Source: Nonomuraea wenchangensis (GTDB taxonomy: Bacteria; Actinomycetota; Actinomycetes; Streptosporangiales; Streptosporangiaceae). From it: a stretch of DNA of 64,000 bases. The stretch covers positions 434,001 to 498,000 of the forward strand of contig NZ_FOHX01000006.1 of assembly GCF_900111685.1 (NCBI RefSeq). Direction: 5' to 3'. Made by a program: the position numbers and the translations under genes. Positions 36,758-45,077 of this stretch are shown here, piece by piece (within the stretch, counting starts at the first letter, position 1; each line of letters begins with the position of its first letter). Under the pieces are notes generated by a model that saw only the letters and a program-made list of their open reading frames with translations, was not told the origin of the DNA and did not search any database.

Positions 36758-38194
36758 ATGGAGACACTGACGGCGGCGTTGCTCTCGGTGCTGCCCCGCG
36801 ATTCGGTGATCACCGATCCGGTGCGCCTGCGCACCTACGAGTGCGACGGCCTCACCTACCACCGGGCGACCCCCGGCGTGGTCGTGTTGCCGGCCACGGC
36901 CGAGCAGGTCGCCCGGGTGGTACGCCTGTGCAACGACTTCGGCGTGCCGTTCGTGGCGCGTGGGGCGGGCACCGGTCTGTCCGGCGGCGCGCTCCCCCGC
37001 GAGGACGGCGTGCTCATCGTGACCTCGAAGATGCGCGCGATCCTGGAGATCGACCTGCCGAACCGGCGGGCGGTGGTGGAGCCCGGCGTCACGAACCTCG
37101 CCATCACCGAAGCCGTGCGCGAGCAGGGCTATTACTACGCGCCCGACCCCTCCAGCCAGCAGGTCTGCTCGATCGGCGGCAACGTGGCGGAGAACTCCGG
37201 TGGCGCCCACTGCCTCAAGTACGGCTTCACCGTCAACCACGTGGAGGCGTGCGAGATCGTCACCCCTGACGGCGACCTGGTCACGCTGGACCGGATGGAC
37301 CCCGGCTACGACCTGCTGGGCGCGTTCATCGGCTCCGAGGGCACGCTCGGCATCGCCACCAAGATCACCGTACGGCTCAGCCGGGCGCCGGAGGCCGTCA
37401 CCACGGTGCTGGCCGCGTACGAGAGCATCGAGCAGGGCGGCCAGGCGGTCTCGGAGATCATCGGGGCGGGCATCGTGCCGGCCGCGATCGAGATGATGGA
37501 CGCGCTCGCCATCGAGGCGGCCGAGGCCGCGGTGGCCTGCTCCTACCCCGAAGGCGCGGGGGCGGTGCTGATCGTGGAGCTGGACGGGCCGGCCGCGGAG
37601 GTGGAGCGGCAGTTCGCGCGGCTCAGGGAGATCTGCGCGGGCGCGTTCGAGCTGCGCGTGGCGGCGGACGCGGCCGAGCGGGCGGCGATCTGGAAGGGCC
37701 GCAAGTCGGCGTTCGCGGCGGTGGGCCGCATCAGCCCCGCCTACATCGTCCAGGACGGCGTGGTGCCGCGCACGGCGCTGCCCGGCGTGCTGGCCGCCAT
37801 CGACCGCATCTCGGCCGAGCACGGCATCAGGGTGGCGAACGTCTTCCACGCGGGCGACGGCAACCTCCATCCGCTGGTGCTGTTCGACGACGCCGAGCCG
37901 GGCGCGGGCGAACGGGCCGAGGTGGTGTCGGGCGCGATCCTCGACCTGTGCATCGAGCACGGCGGCTCCATCACCGGCGAGCACGGTGTCGGCGTGGACA
38001 AGGCGCGCTACATGCCGCGCATGTTCAGCGAGACCGATCTCGACACCATGCAGCTCGTCCGGTGCGCGTTCGACCCTGAGGGCCTGGCCAATCCGGGCAA
38101 GGTGTTCCCCACGCCGCGCCTGTGCGGCGAGGTGCCGGGCGTACGCAAGGGCGTTCATCCGCTGGTCGAGTCGGGGAAGGCGGAGCAGTTTTGA
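36758..38194 (+). CDS. glcD: Glycolate oxidase subunit GlcD (FAD)
   Basis: A 478-residue FAD-linked oxidase (FAD_binding_4 plus C-terminal cap): FVARGAGTGLSGGALPREDG, SSQQVCSIGGNVAENSGGAH, LGAFIGSEGTLGIATKIT, HAGDGNLHPLVLFD and the closing GEHGVGVDK. It oxidises glycolate (or D-lactate in some relatives) to glyoxylate with GlcE and GlcF. It is 10 bp after aceB, and the pair converts glycolate to malate. The ribosome binding site is weak, so coupling to aceB is likely. Confidence 0.93.
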   Translation: METLTAALLSVLPRDSVITDPVRLRTYECDGLTYHRATPGVVVLPATAEQVARVVRLCNDFGVPFVARGAGTGLSGGALPREDGVLIVTSKMRAILEIDLPNRRAVVEPGVTNLAITEAVREQGYYYAPDPSSQQVCSIGGNVAENSGGAHCLKYGFTVNHVEACEIVTPDGDLVTLDRMDPGYDLLGAFIGSEGTLGIATKITVRLSRAPEAVTTVLAAYESIEQGGQAVSEIIGAGIVPAAIEMMDALAIEAAEAAVACSYPEGAGAVLIVELDGPAAEVERQFARLREICAGAFELRVAADAAERAAIWKGRKSAFAAVGRISPAYIVQDGVVPRTALPGVLAAIDRISAEHGIRVANVFHAGDGNLHPLVLFDDAEPGAGERAEVVSGAILDLCIEHGGSITGEHGVGVDKARYMPRMFSETDLDTMQLVRCAFDPEGLANPGKVFPTPRLCGEVPGVRKGVHPLVESGKAEQF

Positions 38195-39357
38195 TCGAGG
38201 GTGCGACGGTCAGGCAGGCGGGCCCCGAGGACGCCGTCGGCGGCGTGCTCCCCCGGTGGGTCGCGCTGCCGGAGAGCGTCGAGGAGGTCGCGGCGGTGCT
38301 GCGCGCCTGCGCCGAACGGGACCTCGCGGTGGTGCCCGCGGGCGGCGGCACGAAGCTGCACTGGGGGGCGCCCCCGGAGCGCTGCGACGTGCGGCTCGAC
38401 CTGGGCCGCCTCGACACGATCCTGGAGCACGCGGCGGGCGACCTGGTGGTCCGCGCGCAGGCCGGGGTGACGATGGGCGCCCTTGCCGCGGCGCTCGCGG
38501 ACGAGGGCCAGGAGCTGGCCGTGGACGCGCCCTTCCCCGAGGACGCGACGGTCGGCGGCACGCTGGCCACCGCGCCCGCCGGCCCCCGCGCCTTCCGCTA
38601 CGGCACCCCCCGCGACCTGCTCATCGGCGTCACGGTCGTGCTGCCGGACGGCACGGTCGCCCGCTCGGGCGGCAAGGTCGTCAAGAACGTCGCCGGCTAC
38701 GACCTCGGCAAACTCTTCACCGGCTCCTACGGCACGCTCGGCGTCATCGCCGAGGCCACGTTCCGGCTGCACCCGCTGCCCGCGGCGCGGCGCTGGGTGC
38801 GCGCCGAGGTGGACGCGGCGGACCTGCCGGGGATCGCGGCGGCGCTGGCCGCCTCGCAGGCCGAGCCGAGCGCCGCCGAGGTGGACCGGCCGGAGCCGGA
38901 CGCGCGCCCGGCGCTCGCGGTGCTGGCCGAGGGCGCGGCGGCGGAGAGCCGCGCGGCGGAGCTGCGCGAGCTGGTGGGCGGCGGCGAGATCTCCGACGCG
39001 CCGCCCCCATGGTGGGGGCTGGTCTCCCGGGACGAGACGCTGGTCGAGGTACGTTTCCCGGCCACGGGCCTGGCGGCCGTGCTGGAGGCGGCCGAGCGGG
39101 CCGGTCTGGCGGTGCGCGGGTCGGTGCTGTCCGGGCGGGTGCTGATGGCGCCGTCCGCACCCATGGAGCCGGAGGTCCTGGCCGGGCTGCGGCGGCGGGT
39201 GGAGGCCGCGGGCGGGCGGGTGAACGTGCTGGTCACGCCGCACGCCGGGCTCGACCGGTGGGGGCAGGTGAGCGCGCTGCCGCTGATGCGGCGGGTCAAG
39301 GAACGGTTCGATCCCGGGCGCAGGATGTCTCCCGGCCGGTTCGTGGGAGGCATCTGA
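38191..39357 (+). CDS. glcE: Glycolate oxidase subunit GlcE
   Basis: A 388-residue FAD-binding protein, shorter than GlcD and without the full cap domain: VVPAGGGTKLHWG, AQAGVTMGALAAALADEGQ, GSYGTLGVIAEATFRLHPLP, RFDPGRRMSPGRFVGGI at the end. It is subunit E of the membrane-associated GlcDEF complex. The TTG at 38191 overlaps the glcD stop, with GGAG ahead; no in-frame ATG or GTG with a better site was found nearby. Confidence 0.9.
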   Translation: MIEGATVRQAGPEDAVGGVLPRWVALPESVEEVAAVLRACAERDLAVVPAGGGTKLHWGAPPERCDVRLDLGRLDTILEHAAGDLVVRAQAGVTMGALAAALADEGQELAVDAPFPEDATVGGTLATAPAGPRAFRYGTPRDLLIGVTVVLPDGTVARSGGKVVKNVAGYDLGKLFTGSYGTLGVIAEATFRLHPLPAARRWVRAEVDAADLPGIAAALAASQAEPSAAEVDRPEPDARPALAVLAEGAAAESRAAELRELVGGGEISDAPPPWWGLVSRDETLVEVRFPATGLAAVLEAAERAGLAVRGSVLSGRVLMAPSAPMEPEVLAGLRRRVEAAGGRVNVLVTPHAGLDRWGQVSALPLMRRVKERFDPGRRMSPGRFVGGI

Positions 39358-39359
39358 GC

Positions 39360-40562
39360 ATGGACCCTAAGCTGATCAACGACTGCGTGCACTGCGGGTT
39401 CTGCCTGCCGACGTGCCCGACGTACGTGCTGTGGGGCGAGGAGATGGACTCACCGCGCGGGCGCATCCACCTGATGAAGCAGCACGTCGAGGGCACGCCG
39501 GTGACGCCGGAGATGGCCGGGCACTTCGACGCCTGCCTCGGCTGCATGGCGTGCGTGACCGCCTGCCCGTCGGGCGTGCGCTACGACCGGCTGATCGAGC
39601 TGACCCGGGTGGAGGTGGAGCGGCGGCACGAGCGCGACCCCCAGGAGCGGGCGGTGCGCGGCATCGTGTTCAGCCTCTTCCCCTATCCGCGCCGGCTGCG
39701 GCTCACGCGGCCGGTCACGCCGCTCGCCCGGCGCATGGCCGGCTACGTCGGCAGGGCCAACCCGAGCCTCGGCGCGATGGCCGCGCTCACGCCCCGCGTC
39801 GAGCGGCGCGAGCGGCTGCCGCGCGTGGTGCGGGCCAGGGGCGAGCGCCGGGCCGTGGTCGGCATGCTGCTCGGCTGCGTACAGCGCGAGTTCTTCCCGC
39901 AGGTCAACGCGGCCACGGCGCGGGTGCTCTCGATGGAGGGCTGCGACGTGGTGATCCCGCCCCGGCAGGGCTGCTGCGGCGCGCTCAGCGTGCACGCCGG
40001 GCGCGAGGAGCAGGCCAGGCGGCTGGCGCGGCGCACGGTCCGGGTCTTCGAGCGGGCCGGGGTCAACACGGTCGTGGTCAACTCCGCGGGCTGCGGCTCC
40101 TCGATGAAGGAGTACGGCGAGCTGCTGGGCGAGGAGCCGGGGTTCGAGGTGCGCGACCTGTCGGAGTTCCTGGCCGAGCTGGGGCCGGTCGCCGAGCGGC
40201 ACCCGCTGCCGCTCACCGTCGCCTACCACGACGCCTGCCACCTGGCCCACGCCCAGGGCGTACGGTCACAGCCGCGCGAGCTGCTGGCCGGCATCCCCGG
40301 GCTGGAGGTGCGCGAGATCCCCGAGTCGGCGATCTGCTGCGGCTCGGCCGGCACGTACAACATCTTCCGGCCCGAGGCCGCCCGCGACCTCGGCGACCGC
40401 AAGGCGAAGGCGGTCGGCTCGACCGGCGCGGAGCTGCTGGTGTCGGCCAACCCTGGGTGCACGATGCAGATCGCGGCGGCCATGCGGCGGGCGGGCGACG
40501 ACATCCGGGTGGCGCACATGGCCGAGGTGCTCGACGCCTCCCTGCGCGGGGTGGGCCTGTGA
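39360..40562 (+). CDS. glcF: Glycolate oxidase iron-sulfur subunit GlcF
   Basis: A 400-residue protein with two 4Fe-4S ferredoxin motifs (CVHCGFCLPTCP, CLGCMACVTACP) and two CCG domains (QGCCGALSVHAG, AICCGSAGTYN), which pass electrons from the flavin subunits to the quinone pool. The ATG is 2 bp after the glcE stop. It overlaps the following IclR gene by 4 bp. Confidence 0.93.
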   Translation: MDPKLINDCVHCGFCLPTCPTYVLWGEEMDSPRGRIHLMKQHVEGTPVTPEMAGHFDACLGCMACVTACPSGVRYDRLIELTRVEVERRHERDPQERAVRGIVFSLFPYPRRLRLTRPVTPLARRMAGYVGRANPSLGAMAALTPRVERRERLPRVVRARGERRAVVGMLLGCVQREFFPQVNAATARVLSMEGCDVVIPPRQGCCGALSVHAGREEQARRLARRTVRVFERAGVNTVVVNSAGCGSSMKEYGELLGEEPGFEVRDLSEFLAELGPVAERHPLPLTVAYHDACHLAHAQGVRSQPRELLAGIPGLEVREIPESAICCGSAGTYNIFRPEAARDLGDRKAKAVGSTGAELLVSANPGCTMQIAAAMRRAGDDIRVAHMAEVLDASLRGVGL

Positions 40563-41302
40563 GCGTCCAGTCGGTGGAGCGGGCGCTCGACGTGCTGGAG
40601 GCGCTGGCCGAGCACGGGGGCGAGGCGGGGCTGTCGGAGATCGCGGCGCGGACGGGGCTGCCGTACGGCACGATCCACCGGCTGCTGCAGACCCTGCTCG
40701 CCCGCGGCTACGTACGCCAGGAGTCCGACCGGCGCTACGCGCTCGGGGGCGGGCTGGTGCGGCTCGGCGGGGTCGCGGAGGGCATGGTGGCGGTGCGGGC
40801 GCAGCCTTACCTGGAGAAGATGGTGGAGCTGTCCGGCGAGACGGCCAACCTGGCCGTGCTCGAAGGCGACTTCATCGTCTACGTGGCGCAGGCGTCCTCG
40901 CCGCGCCGGCTGCGGATGTTCGCCGAGGTGGGGCGGCGGGTGCTGCCGCACAGCACGGCGGTGGGCAAGGTGCTGCTGGCGGGGCGGCCTCCGGAGGAGG
41001 CGGTCGCGGTGTTCGAGCGCACCGGCATGCCCCGCCGCACCCCCAACACGATCACCGAGATCGAGGCCATGCTCGCCGAGCTGGCGGCGGTGCGCGAGCG
41101 CGGTTACGCCATGGACCTCGGCGAGGAGGAGCTGGGCGTGCACTGCATGGCGGTGCCCGTACGCGACGGCAGTCGGGTGGTGGCGGCGATGTCGGTGTCG
41201 GGGCCGGCCGAGCGGATCGACGCGCTGGACCGGGCCGAGCTCGCCGAGGGGCTGGGAAAGATCGCTCTCGACTTCGGCAGGGAGTTCGGCCCGCACTCCT
41301 AG
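40559..41302 (+). CDS. IclR-family regulator of the glyoxylate operon
   Basis: A 247-residue protein with the N-terminal winged helix (LSEIAARTGLPYGTIHRLLQ) and the C-terminal IclR effector domain (HSTAVGKVLLAGRPP, GYAMDLGEEELGVHCMAVPV). Translation is coupled to glcF through GTGA. In E. coli IclR represses aceBA and senses glyoxylate and pyruvate. Co-transcription with aceB-glcDEF and the twin palindromes at 35124-35160 suggest feedback control of the whole operon. Effector unknown. Confidence 0.92.
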   Translation: MSVQSVERALDVLEALAEHGGEAGLSEIAARTGLPYGTIHRLLQTLLARGYVRQESDRRYALGGGLVRLGGVAEGMVAVRAQPYLEKMVELSGETANLAVLEGDFIVYVAQASSPRRLRMFAEVGRRVLPHSTAVGKVLLAGRPPEEAVAVFERTGMPRRTPNTITEIEAMLAELAAVRERGYAMDLGEEELGVHCMAVPVRDGSRVVAAMSVSGPAERIDALDRAELAEGLGKIALDFGREFGPHS

Positions 41303-41308
41303 TAACCT
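41303..41308 (+). promoter_or_regulatory. Leaderless -10 of second iclR gene
   Basis: TAACCT lies eight bases before the ATG at 41317, just after the stop of the first iclR gene, with no Shine-Dalgarno. It could give the second regulator its own transcript. Confidence 0.4.
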
Positions 41309-41316
41309 GTTGCGCC

Positions 41317-42060
41317 ATGAGCAACAGCACGACGGTCCAGTCGGTCGACCGGGCCATCGCGATCCTGGAGATCCTCGCCCGCGAGGGCGCCACCCGGGTG
41401 ACCGACCTCGCGGCGGAGCTCGACGTGCACAAGTCCACCGCGTTCCGGCTGCTCGCGGCGCTGGAGCAGGGCGGGCTGGTGGAGCAGAGCGGCGACCGGG
41501 GCCGCTACCGGCTCGGGTTCGGGGTGATCAGGCTGGCCGGCGCGGCCAGCGCCCAGCTCGACCTGGCCCGCGAGAGCCGGCCCGTGTGCCTGCGCCTGGC
41601 CGCGGCGGTCGGCGAGACCGTCAACGTCGCGGTGGCGCAGGACGGCGCCACGGTCAACATCAGCCAGGTGCGCGGCCCGGCCGCGATCAGCGGCCACAAC
41701 TGGGTGGGCCAGCGCACCCCCTCCCACGCCACCTCCAGCGGCAAGGTGCTGCTCGCCTTCGGCGCGCTGCGGCTGCCCGACGGCGAGCTGGAGCGCTACA
41801 CCCCGCGTACGATCACCTCGCCGGACGCGCTCGGGCTGGCGGAGATCAGGGAGCGCGGCTGGGCGGTCACCGTGGAGGAGCTGGAGCTCGGGCTCAACGC
41901 CGTGGCCGCGCCGGTGCGCGGCCGCGACGGGAGCGTGGTGGCCGCGGTCAGCGCGTCCGGGCCGTCCTACCGGCTGACGCCCGGACGGCTGCCCGAGGTG
42001 GGCGAGCTGCTGGTCCGGGGCGCTCAGGAGATAAGCGAGCGCATCGGCTATTACGGTTGA
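41317..42060 (+). CDS. IclR-family regulator, second paralogue
   Basis: Also 247 residues, with LAAELDVHKSTAFRLLAALE as recognition unit and an effector domain (HATSSGKVLLAFGAL, GWAVTVEELELGLNAVAAPV). The two tandem IclR proteins differ clearly in the recognition helix (GLPYGTIHRLLQ against DVHKSTAFRLLA), so they should bind different sites. It starts 14 bp after its neighbour. Its target may be one of the neighbouring catabolic operons, for instance the betaine-derived pathway at 57-64 kb, but nothing in the sequence proves it. Confidence 0.92.
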   Translation: MSNSTTVQSVDRAIAILEILAREGATRVTDLAAELDVHKSTAFRLLAALEQGGLVEQSGDRGRYRLGFGVIRLAGAASAQLDLARESRPVCLRLAAAVGETVNVAVAQDGATVNISQVRGPAAISGHNWVGQRTPSHATSSGKVLLAFGALRLPDGELERYTPRTITSPDALGLAEIRERGWAVTVEELELGLNAVAAPVRGRDGSVVAAVSASGPSYRLTPGRLPEVGELLVRGAQEISERIGYYG

Positions 42061-42063
42061 GTC

Positions 42064-42276
42064 ATGTGCAGGAGCATCAAGACCCTCCGTCCTCCGTACG
42101 TCGAGAGCGTCAGCGAGGACGACGTGCGCGCCGCCGCGCTGCAGTACGTCAGGAAGATCTCCGGATTCCGCGCGCCGGCCGCGCACAACGCCGAGGCGTT
42201 CGACCGCGCGGTCGAGGCCATCACCAAAGCGTCCGAGGAGCTGCTCGGCGCGCTCGAGGTGCGCGGGAGCCGCTGA
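42064..42276 (+). CDS. DUF2277 family protein
   Basis: A 70-residue protein starting MCRSIKTLRPPY and containing ALQYVRKISGFRAPA, the DUF2277 hallmark. Starts 3 bp after the IclR stop, so part of the same transcript. Function unknown. Confidence 0.88.
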   Translation: MCRSIKTLRPPYVESVSEDDVRAAALQYVRKISGFRAPAAHNAEAFDRAVEAITKASEELLGALEVRGSR

Positions 42277-42292
42277 CCGGCCCGGCCGGTCA
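42274..42292. terminator. Hairpin between convergent genes
   Basis: TGACCGG and CCGGTCA (7 bp, 5-nt loop) right after the DUF2277 stop. Short, no T-run, but placed between two convergent genes. Confidence 0.45.
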
Positions 42293-42309
42293 ACGACCCC
42301 AGGTACGCC

Positions 42310-42549
42310 TCAGCAGGGCGTCTCCACGAAGACCGGGATGCCGCGGGTGCCCCACATGGAGCGGTTGCCGGCGCAGTCCTCGTAGAGCTCTCCGACGACG
42401 GTCGTGTACGTGCCGTCGGAGTAGAACGTGGTCACGCAGTAGTGGTCGATCCTGCAGGCGCGGGCCTGGGCCGGGGACGCGGTGGCGGCCGTGACGGCGG
42501 CCGCGGCGAGCAGGGTGGCGAGCAGAGGGGTGAGGACACGGCGGATCAT
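42310..42549 (-). CDS. Small secreted protein (DUF6289-like)
   Basis: A 79-residue precursor: basic start MIRRVLTP, hydrophobic core, signal cleavage near SPAQA, then a 50-residue mature peptide with four cysteines (RACRIDHYCVTTFYSD, LYEDCAGNR, final ETPC), probably two disulfides. It resembles the DUF6289 type found in actinomycetes. AAGGGA precedes the ATG at 42549; the frame runs open further upstream without support. Confidence 0.78.
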   Translation of the reverse strand: MIRRVLTPLLATLLAAAAVTAATASPAQARACRIDHYCVTTFYSDGTYTTVVGELYEDCAGNRSMWGTRGIPVFVETPC

Positions 42550-42617
42550 CGGCGGTCCCTTCCGTCGTTGAGGGGGGTTGCTCCGATGATCGCCCCGCGG
42601 CGGCAGGTTGGGAAGGT

Positions 42618-43037
42618 TCAGCCGTGGCGCAGGACCGGCCGGCCCGCCGAACAGCCGATCTTCAGCTCGATCTCCTCGCCCTCGCGCGGCTCGAACTCCA
42701 CCTTCGCCTCGGCGGCCGGCCCCGGCTCGACGCCGTCGACCGAGTAGTCCTGGGCCGGGCTCCACGAGCGCAGCGTCACCAGGCCGCCGTCGCAGGAGGC
42801 GACGACCGTGCCGCCCGCGCTGCGGATGAGCCCGCCCTGCTGGGTGCGCTCGGGGGCGGCGGCCGGCGTGGCGGCGGCGCGTACGGTGGCGGTGGCGAGC
42901 GCGGCGGCCGCGTCCTCCTCCGACAGGACGTGCCCCGAGGCGCCGGTGACCCCGGTGCCGACCAGCCCGAGCACGGCCAGGGAGGTCCCGGTCGCGACGA
43001 CGGCGGTGGCGGCCCAGGCCAGCAGATATCTCTTCAT
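42618..43037 (-). CDS. Hypothetical membrane-anchored secreted protein
   Basis: A 139-residue protein with one N-terminal hydrophobic helix (about 7-30) and a small outer domain with two cysteines (VVASCDGGLVTLRSW, ELKIGCSAGR). I do not know the family. It diverges from the second two-component system and its ATG lies 24 bp from the 11-bp repeats at 43061, so it may be a target of that regulator. Confidence 0.75.
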   Translation of the reverse strand: MKRYLLAWAATAVVATGTSLAVLGLVGTGVTGASGHVLSEEDAAAALATATVRAAATPAAAPERTQQGGLIRSAGGTVVASCDGGLVTLRSWSPAQDYSVDGVEPGPAAEAKVEFEPREGEEIELKIGCSAGRPVLRHG

Positions 43038-43060
43038 CCCCGCCAGCTTCCCCCACGTCG

Positions 43061-43093
43061 GGCTAAGACCGGGTTAAAGGGAGGCTAAGGCGT
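43061..43093. promoter_or_regulatory. Triple 11-bp repeat, box of second response regulator
   Basis: GGCTAAG, GGTTAAA, GGCTAAG start at 43061, 43072 and 43083, exactly 11 bp apart. The row lies between the divergent secreted-protein gene and the regulator gene. Relative to the leaderless start at 43130 it spans about -69 to -41, a usual place for an OmpR-type activator. Confidence 0.65.
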
Positions 43094-43117
43094 CCCAAGA
43101 CAGGGTCAGTGAGCGGC

Positions 43118-43123
43118 TACGTT
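43118..43123 (+). promoter_or_regulatory. Leaderless -10 of second response regulator
   Basis: TACGTT lies six bases before the ATG at 43130, with no Shine-Dalgarno. Agrees with the leaderless pattern seen elsewhere in the window. Confidence 0.5.
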
Positions 43124-43129
43124 CGTGCT

Positions 43130-43807
43130 ATGGCCGACATTCTGCTCATCGAGGACGACGTGGCGATCCGCACGGCGCTCAGCCGTGGCCTGCGGGAGCT
43201 GGGGCACGCGGTGTCCTCCTCACCGACCGCCCTCGACGGCCTCAAGCTGGCCGTGCAGGACCGGCCCGACCTCATCGTGCTCGACCTCGGGCTGCCCGAC
43301 CTGGACGGGGTGGAGCTGCTGCGGATGCTCCGCGCGGTCAGCCGGGTGCCGGTCATCGTGGCGACCGCGCGCGACGGGGACGCCGAGATGGTGCCCGTGC
43401 TGGACGCGGGGGCCGACGACTACGTGGTCAAGCCGTACAGCGCGGCGCAGCTCGACGCCCGGGTACGGGCGGTGCTGCGGCGCGCGGGCGGGTCTGCGCC
43501 CGAGCCGCTGGCGGTGGGGGCGCTGCGGGTGGACCCGCGGGCGCGTACCGCGACGCTGGACGGCACACAGCTCGACCTGACGCCGCGCGAGTTCGACGTG
43601 CTGCACTACCTGGCGGCGCGGCCCGGCGAGGTGGTGACCAAGCGGGAGCTGCTGACCGAGGTGTGGCAGCTCCCGTACGGGGGCGCCGACAAGACCGTGG
43701 ACGTGCACCTGTCCTGGCTGCGCAGGAAACTCGGCGAGACCGCGGCCGAGCCCCGCTACCTGCACACCGTGCGCGGTGTCGGCGTCAAGCTGGTCGAGCC
43801 GGCATGA
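43130..43807 (+). CDS. OmpR-family response regulator (second system)
   Basis: A 225-residue protein: receiver with ILLIEDD, phospho-acceptor D52 (LIVLDLGLPDLDG) and ADDYVVKPY, then a winged helix (DLTPREFDVLHYLAARPGEV, TVDVHLSWLRRKLGE, YLHTVRGVGVKL). It overlaps the kinase by 4 bp. The row of 11-bp repeats just upstream suggests autoregulation; a similar row is found before the PepSY gene. Confidence 0.94.
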   Translation: MADILLIEDDVAIRTALSRGLRELGHAVSSSPTALDGLKLAVQDRPDLIVLDLGLPDLDGVELLRMLRAVSRVPVIVATARDGDAEMVPVLDAGADDYVVKPYSAAQLDARVRAVLRRAGGSAPEPLAVGALRVDPRARTATLDGTQLDLTPREFDVLHYLAARPGEVVTKRELLTEVWQLPYGGADKTVDVHLSWLRRKLGETAAEPRYLHTVRGVGVKLVEPA

Positions 43808-45042
43808 GGCGCTGGCTCGCGCTGCTGGTGGCGGCCACCACGTCGCTGGTGCTGATCGCCCTGCTGGTGCCGATGGCGGTGCTCATCAGGAGCGTGGCCG
43901 AGAACGGCGCCATGGACCGGGCGCTCACCGCGGCCGGGTCGGTGGCGGTCGCCGTCGGCACGCCGGACCTGCCGCTCGCGGTGGAGCAGGTGGCGCGCTC
44001 GGTGACGGTGTTCCTGCCGGACGGCACGACCCTCGGCGAGGAGGCCGAGCGCTCGGCCGCGGCGCGGCTGGCCGCCACCGGGCGCAGCGTGACCGCAGAG
44101 GCCGACGGCGGCAGGGAGGTGCTGGTCTCCGCCCAGTCGCCCGAGGGCACGGCGGTGATCAGGGTGTTCGTGCCGGAGGACGAGCTCATGCGGGGCGTGC
44201 GCGAGGCGTGGGCGGCGCTGCTCGCGCTGGGGCTGGGGCTGGTGGTGCTCGGGATCGTGCTGGCCGACCGGCTGGCGCAGGCCGTGACGCGGCCGGTGGA
44301 CGGCCTCGCCCGCGTCTCGCACCGGCTGGCCGGCGGCGACCTCACCGCGCGGGCCGAGCCCGGCGGGCCGCCCGAGGTGCGCTCGGTGGCGCTGGCGCTC
44401 AACCACCTGGCGGGGCGGATCGACGAGCTGCTGGTGGCCGAGCGGGAGTCGGTCGCGGACCTGTCGCACCGGCTGCGTACGCCGCTGACCGGCCTGCGGC
44501 TCGACGTCGAGTCGCTGCGCGACCCCGAGGAGGCGGCGCGGCTGCAGGCCAGGGTGGACGCGCTGGAACGGGCGGTGAGCGCGCTCATCACCGAGGCGCG
44601 CAACCGCACCGCCGACCGGGAGTCGTGCGAGGCGGGCGCGGTGGTGCGCGAACGGGTGCGGTTCTGGTCGGTGCTGGCCGAGGACCAGGGGCGGGAGGTC
44701 GAGGTGACGCTGCCCGACGGGCCGCTGAGCGTCGCCGTACGCGCCCAGGAGCTGGCGGCGTGCGTGGACGCGCTGCTGGGCAACGTCTTCGCGCACACGC
44801 CCGAGGGCGCCGCGCTGTCGGTACGGCTGGCCGGACACCCGGACGGCGCGCTGCTGGCCGTGCAGGACGACGGGCCGGGGTTCGACCCCGCGCTGCTGGA
44901 ACGCGGCATCAGCGGCGGCGGCTCGACCGGGCTGGGGCTGGACATCGTCCGGCGTACGGCCGAGTCGTCCGGCGGCCGGCTGGCCGTCTCCTCGCCGTCC
45001 GGGGGCGGGGCGCGTGTTGAGGTGGTTTTAGGAGCCGCTTAG
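43804..45042 (+). CDS. Sensor histidine kinase (second system)
   Basis: A 412-residue kinase: helix 1 (about 5-29), a short outer sensor of about 100 residues, helix 2 (about 135-154), HAMP (AVTRPVDGLARVSHRLAGGD), HisKA with VADLSHRLRTPLTGLR (H222) and HATPase_c (GNVFAHTPEG, DDGPGFD, STGLGLDIV). The H-box reads SHRLRTPL in place of SHELRTPL, as in one actinomycete subgroup. Its last codons overlap the first of the repeats that precede the PepSY gene. Confidence 0.93.
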   Translation: MRRWLALLVAATTSLVLIALLVPMAVLIRSVAENGAMDRALTAAGSVAVAVGTPDLPLAVEQVARSVTVFLPDGTTLGEEAERSAAARLAATGRSVTAEADGGREVLVSAQSPEGTAVIRVFVPEDELMRGVREAWAALLALGLGLVVLGIVLADRLAQAVTRPVDGLARVSHRLAGGDLTARAEPGGPPEVRSVALALNHLAGRIDELLVAERESVADLSHRLRTPLTGLRLDVESLRDPEEAARLQARVDALERAVSALITEARNRTADRESCEAGAVVRERVRFWSVLAEDQGREVEVTLPDGPLSVAVRAQELAACVDALLGNVFAHTPEGAALSVRLAGHPDGALLAVQDDGPGFDPALLERGISGGGSTGLGLDIVRRTAESSGGRLAVSSPSGGGARVEVVLGAA

Positions 45043-45056
45043 CGCGCGGTTATCGG
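45025..45056 (+). promoter_or_regulatory. 11-bp-period TTA repeats before PepSY gene
   Basis: TTA cores at 45028, 45039 and 45050 (in GTTTTAG, GCTTAG, GGTTAT) again have 11-bp spacing. They resemble the row at 43061 in being GC-flanked TTA/TAA units. Probable binding row of the same regulator. Confidence 0.5.
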
Positions 45057-45077
45057 CGTCCGCGATGTCCTTGGGTC

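Noticed and set aside
42310-43056. One long secreted protein over 42310-43056 on the minus strand
   Set aside because: The upstream part is an out-of-frame reading of the gene at 42618; the real start with signal peptide is at 42549.
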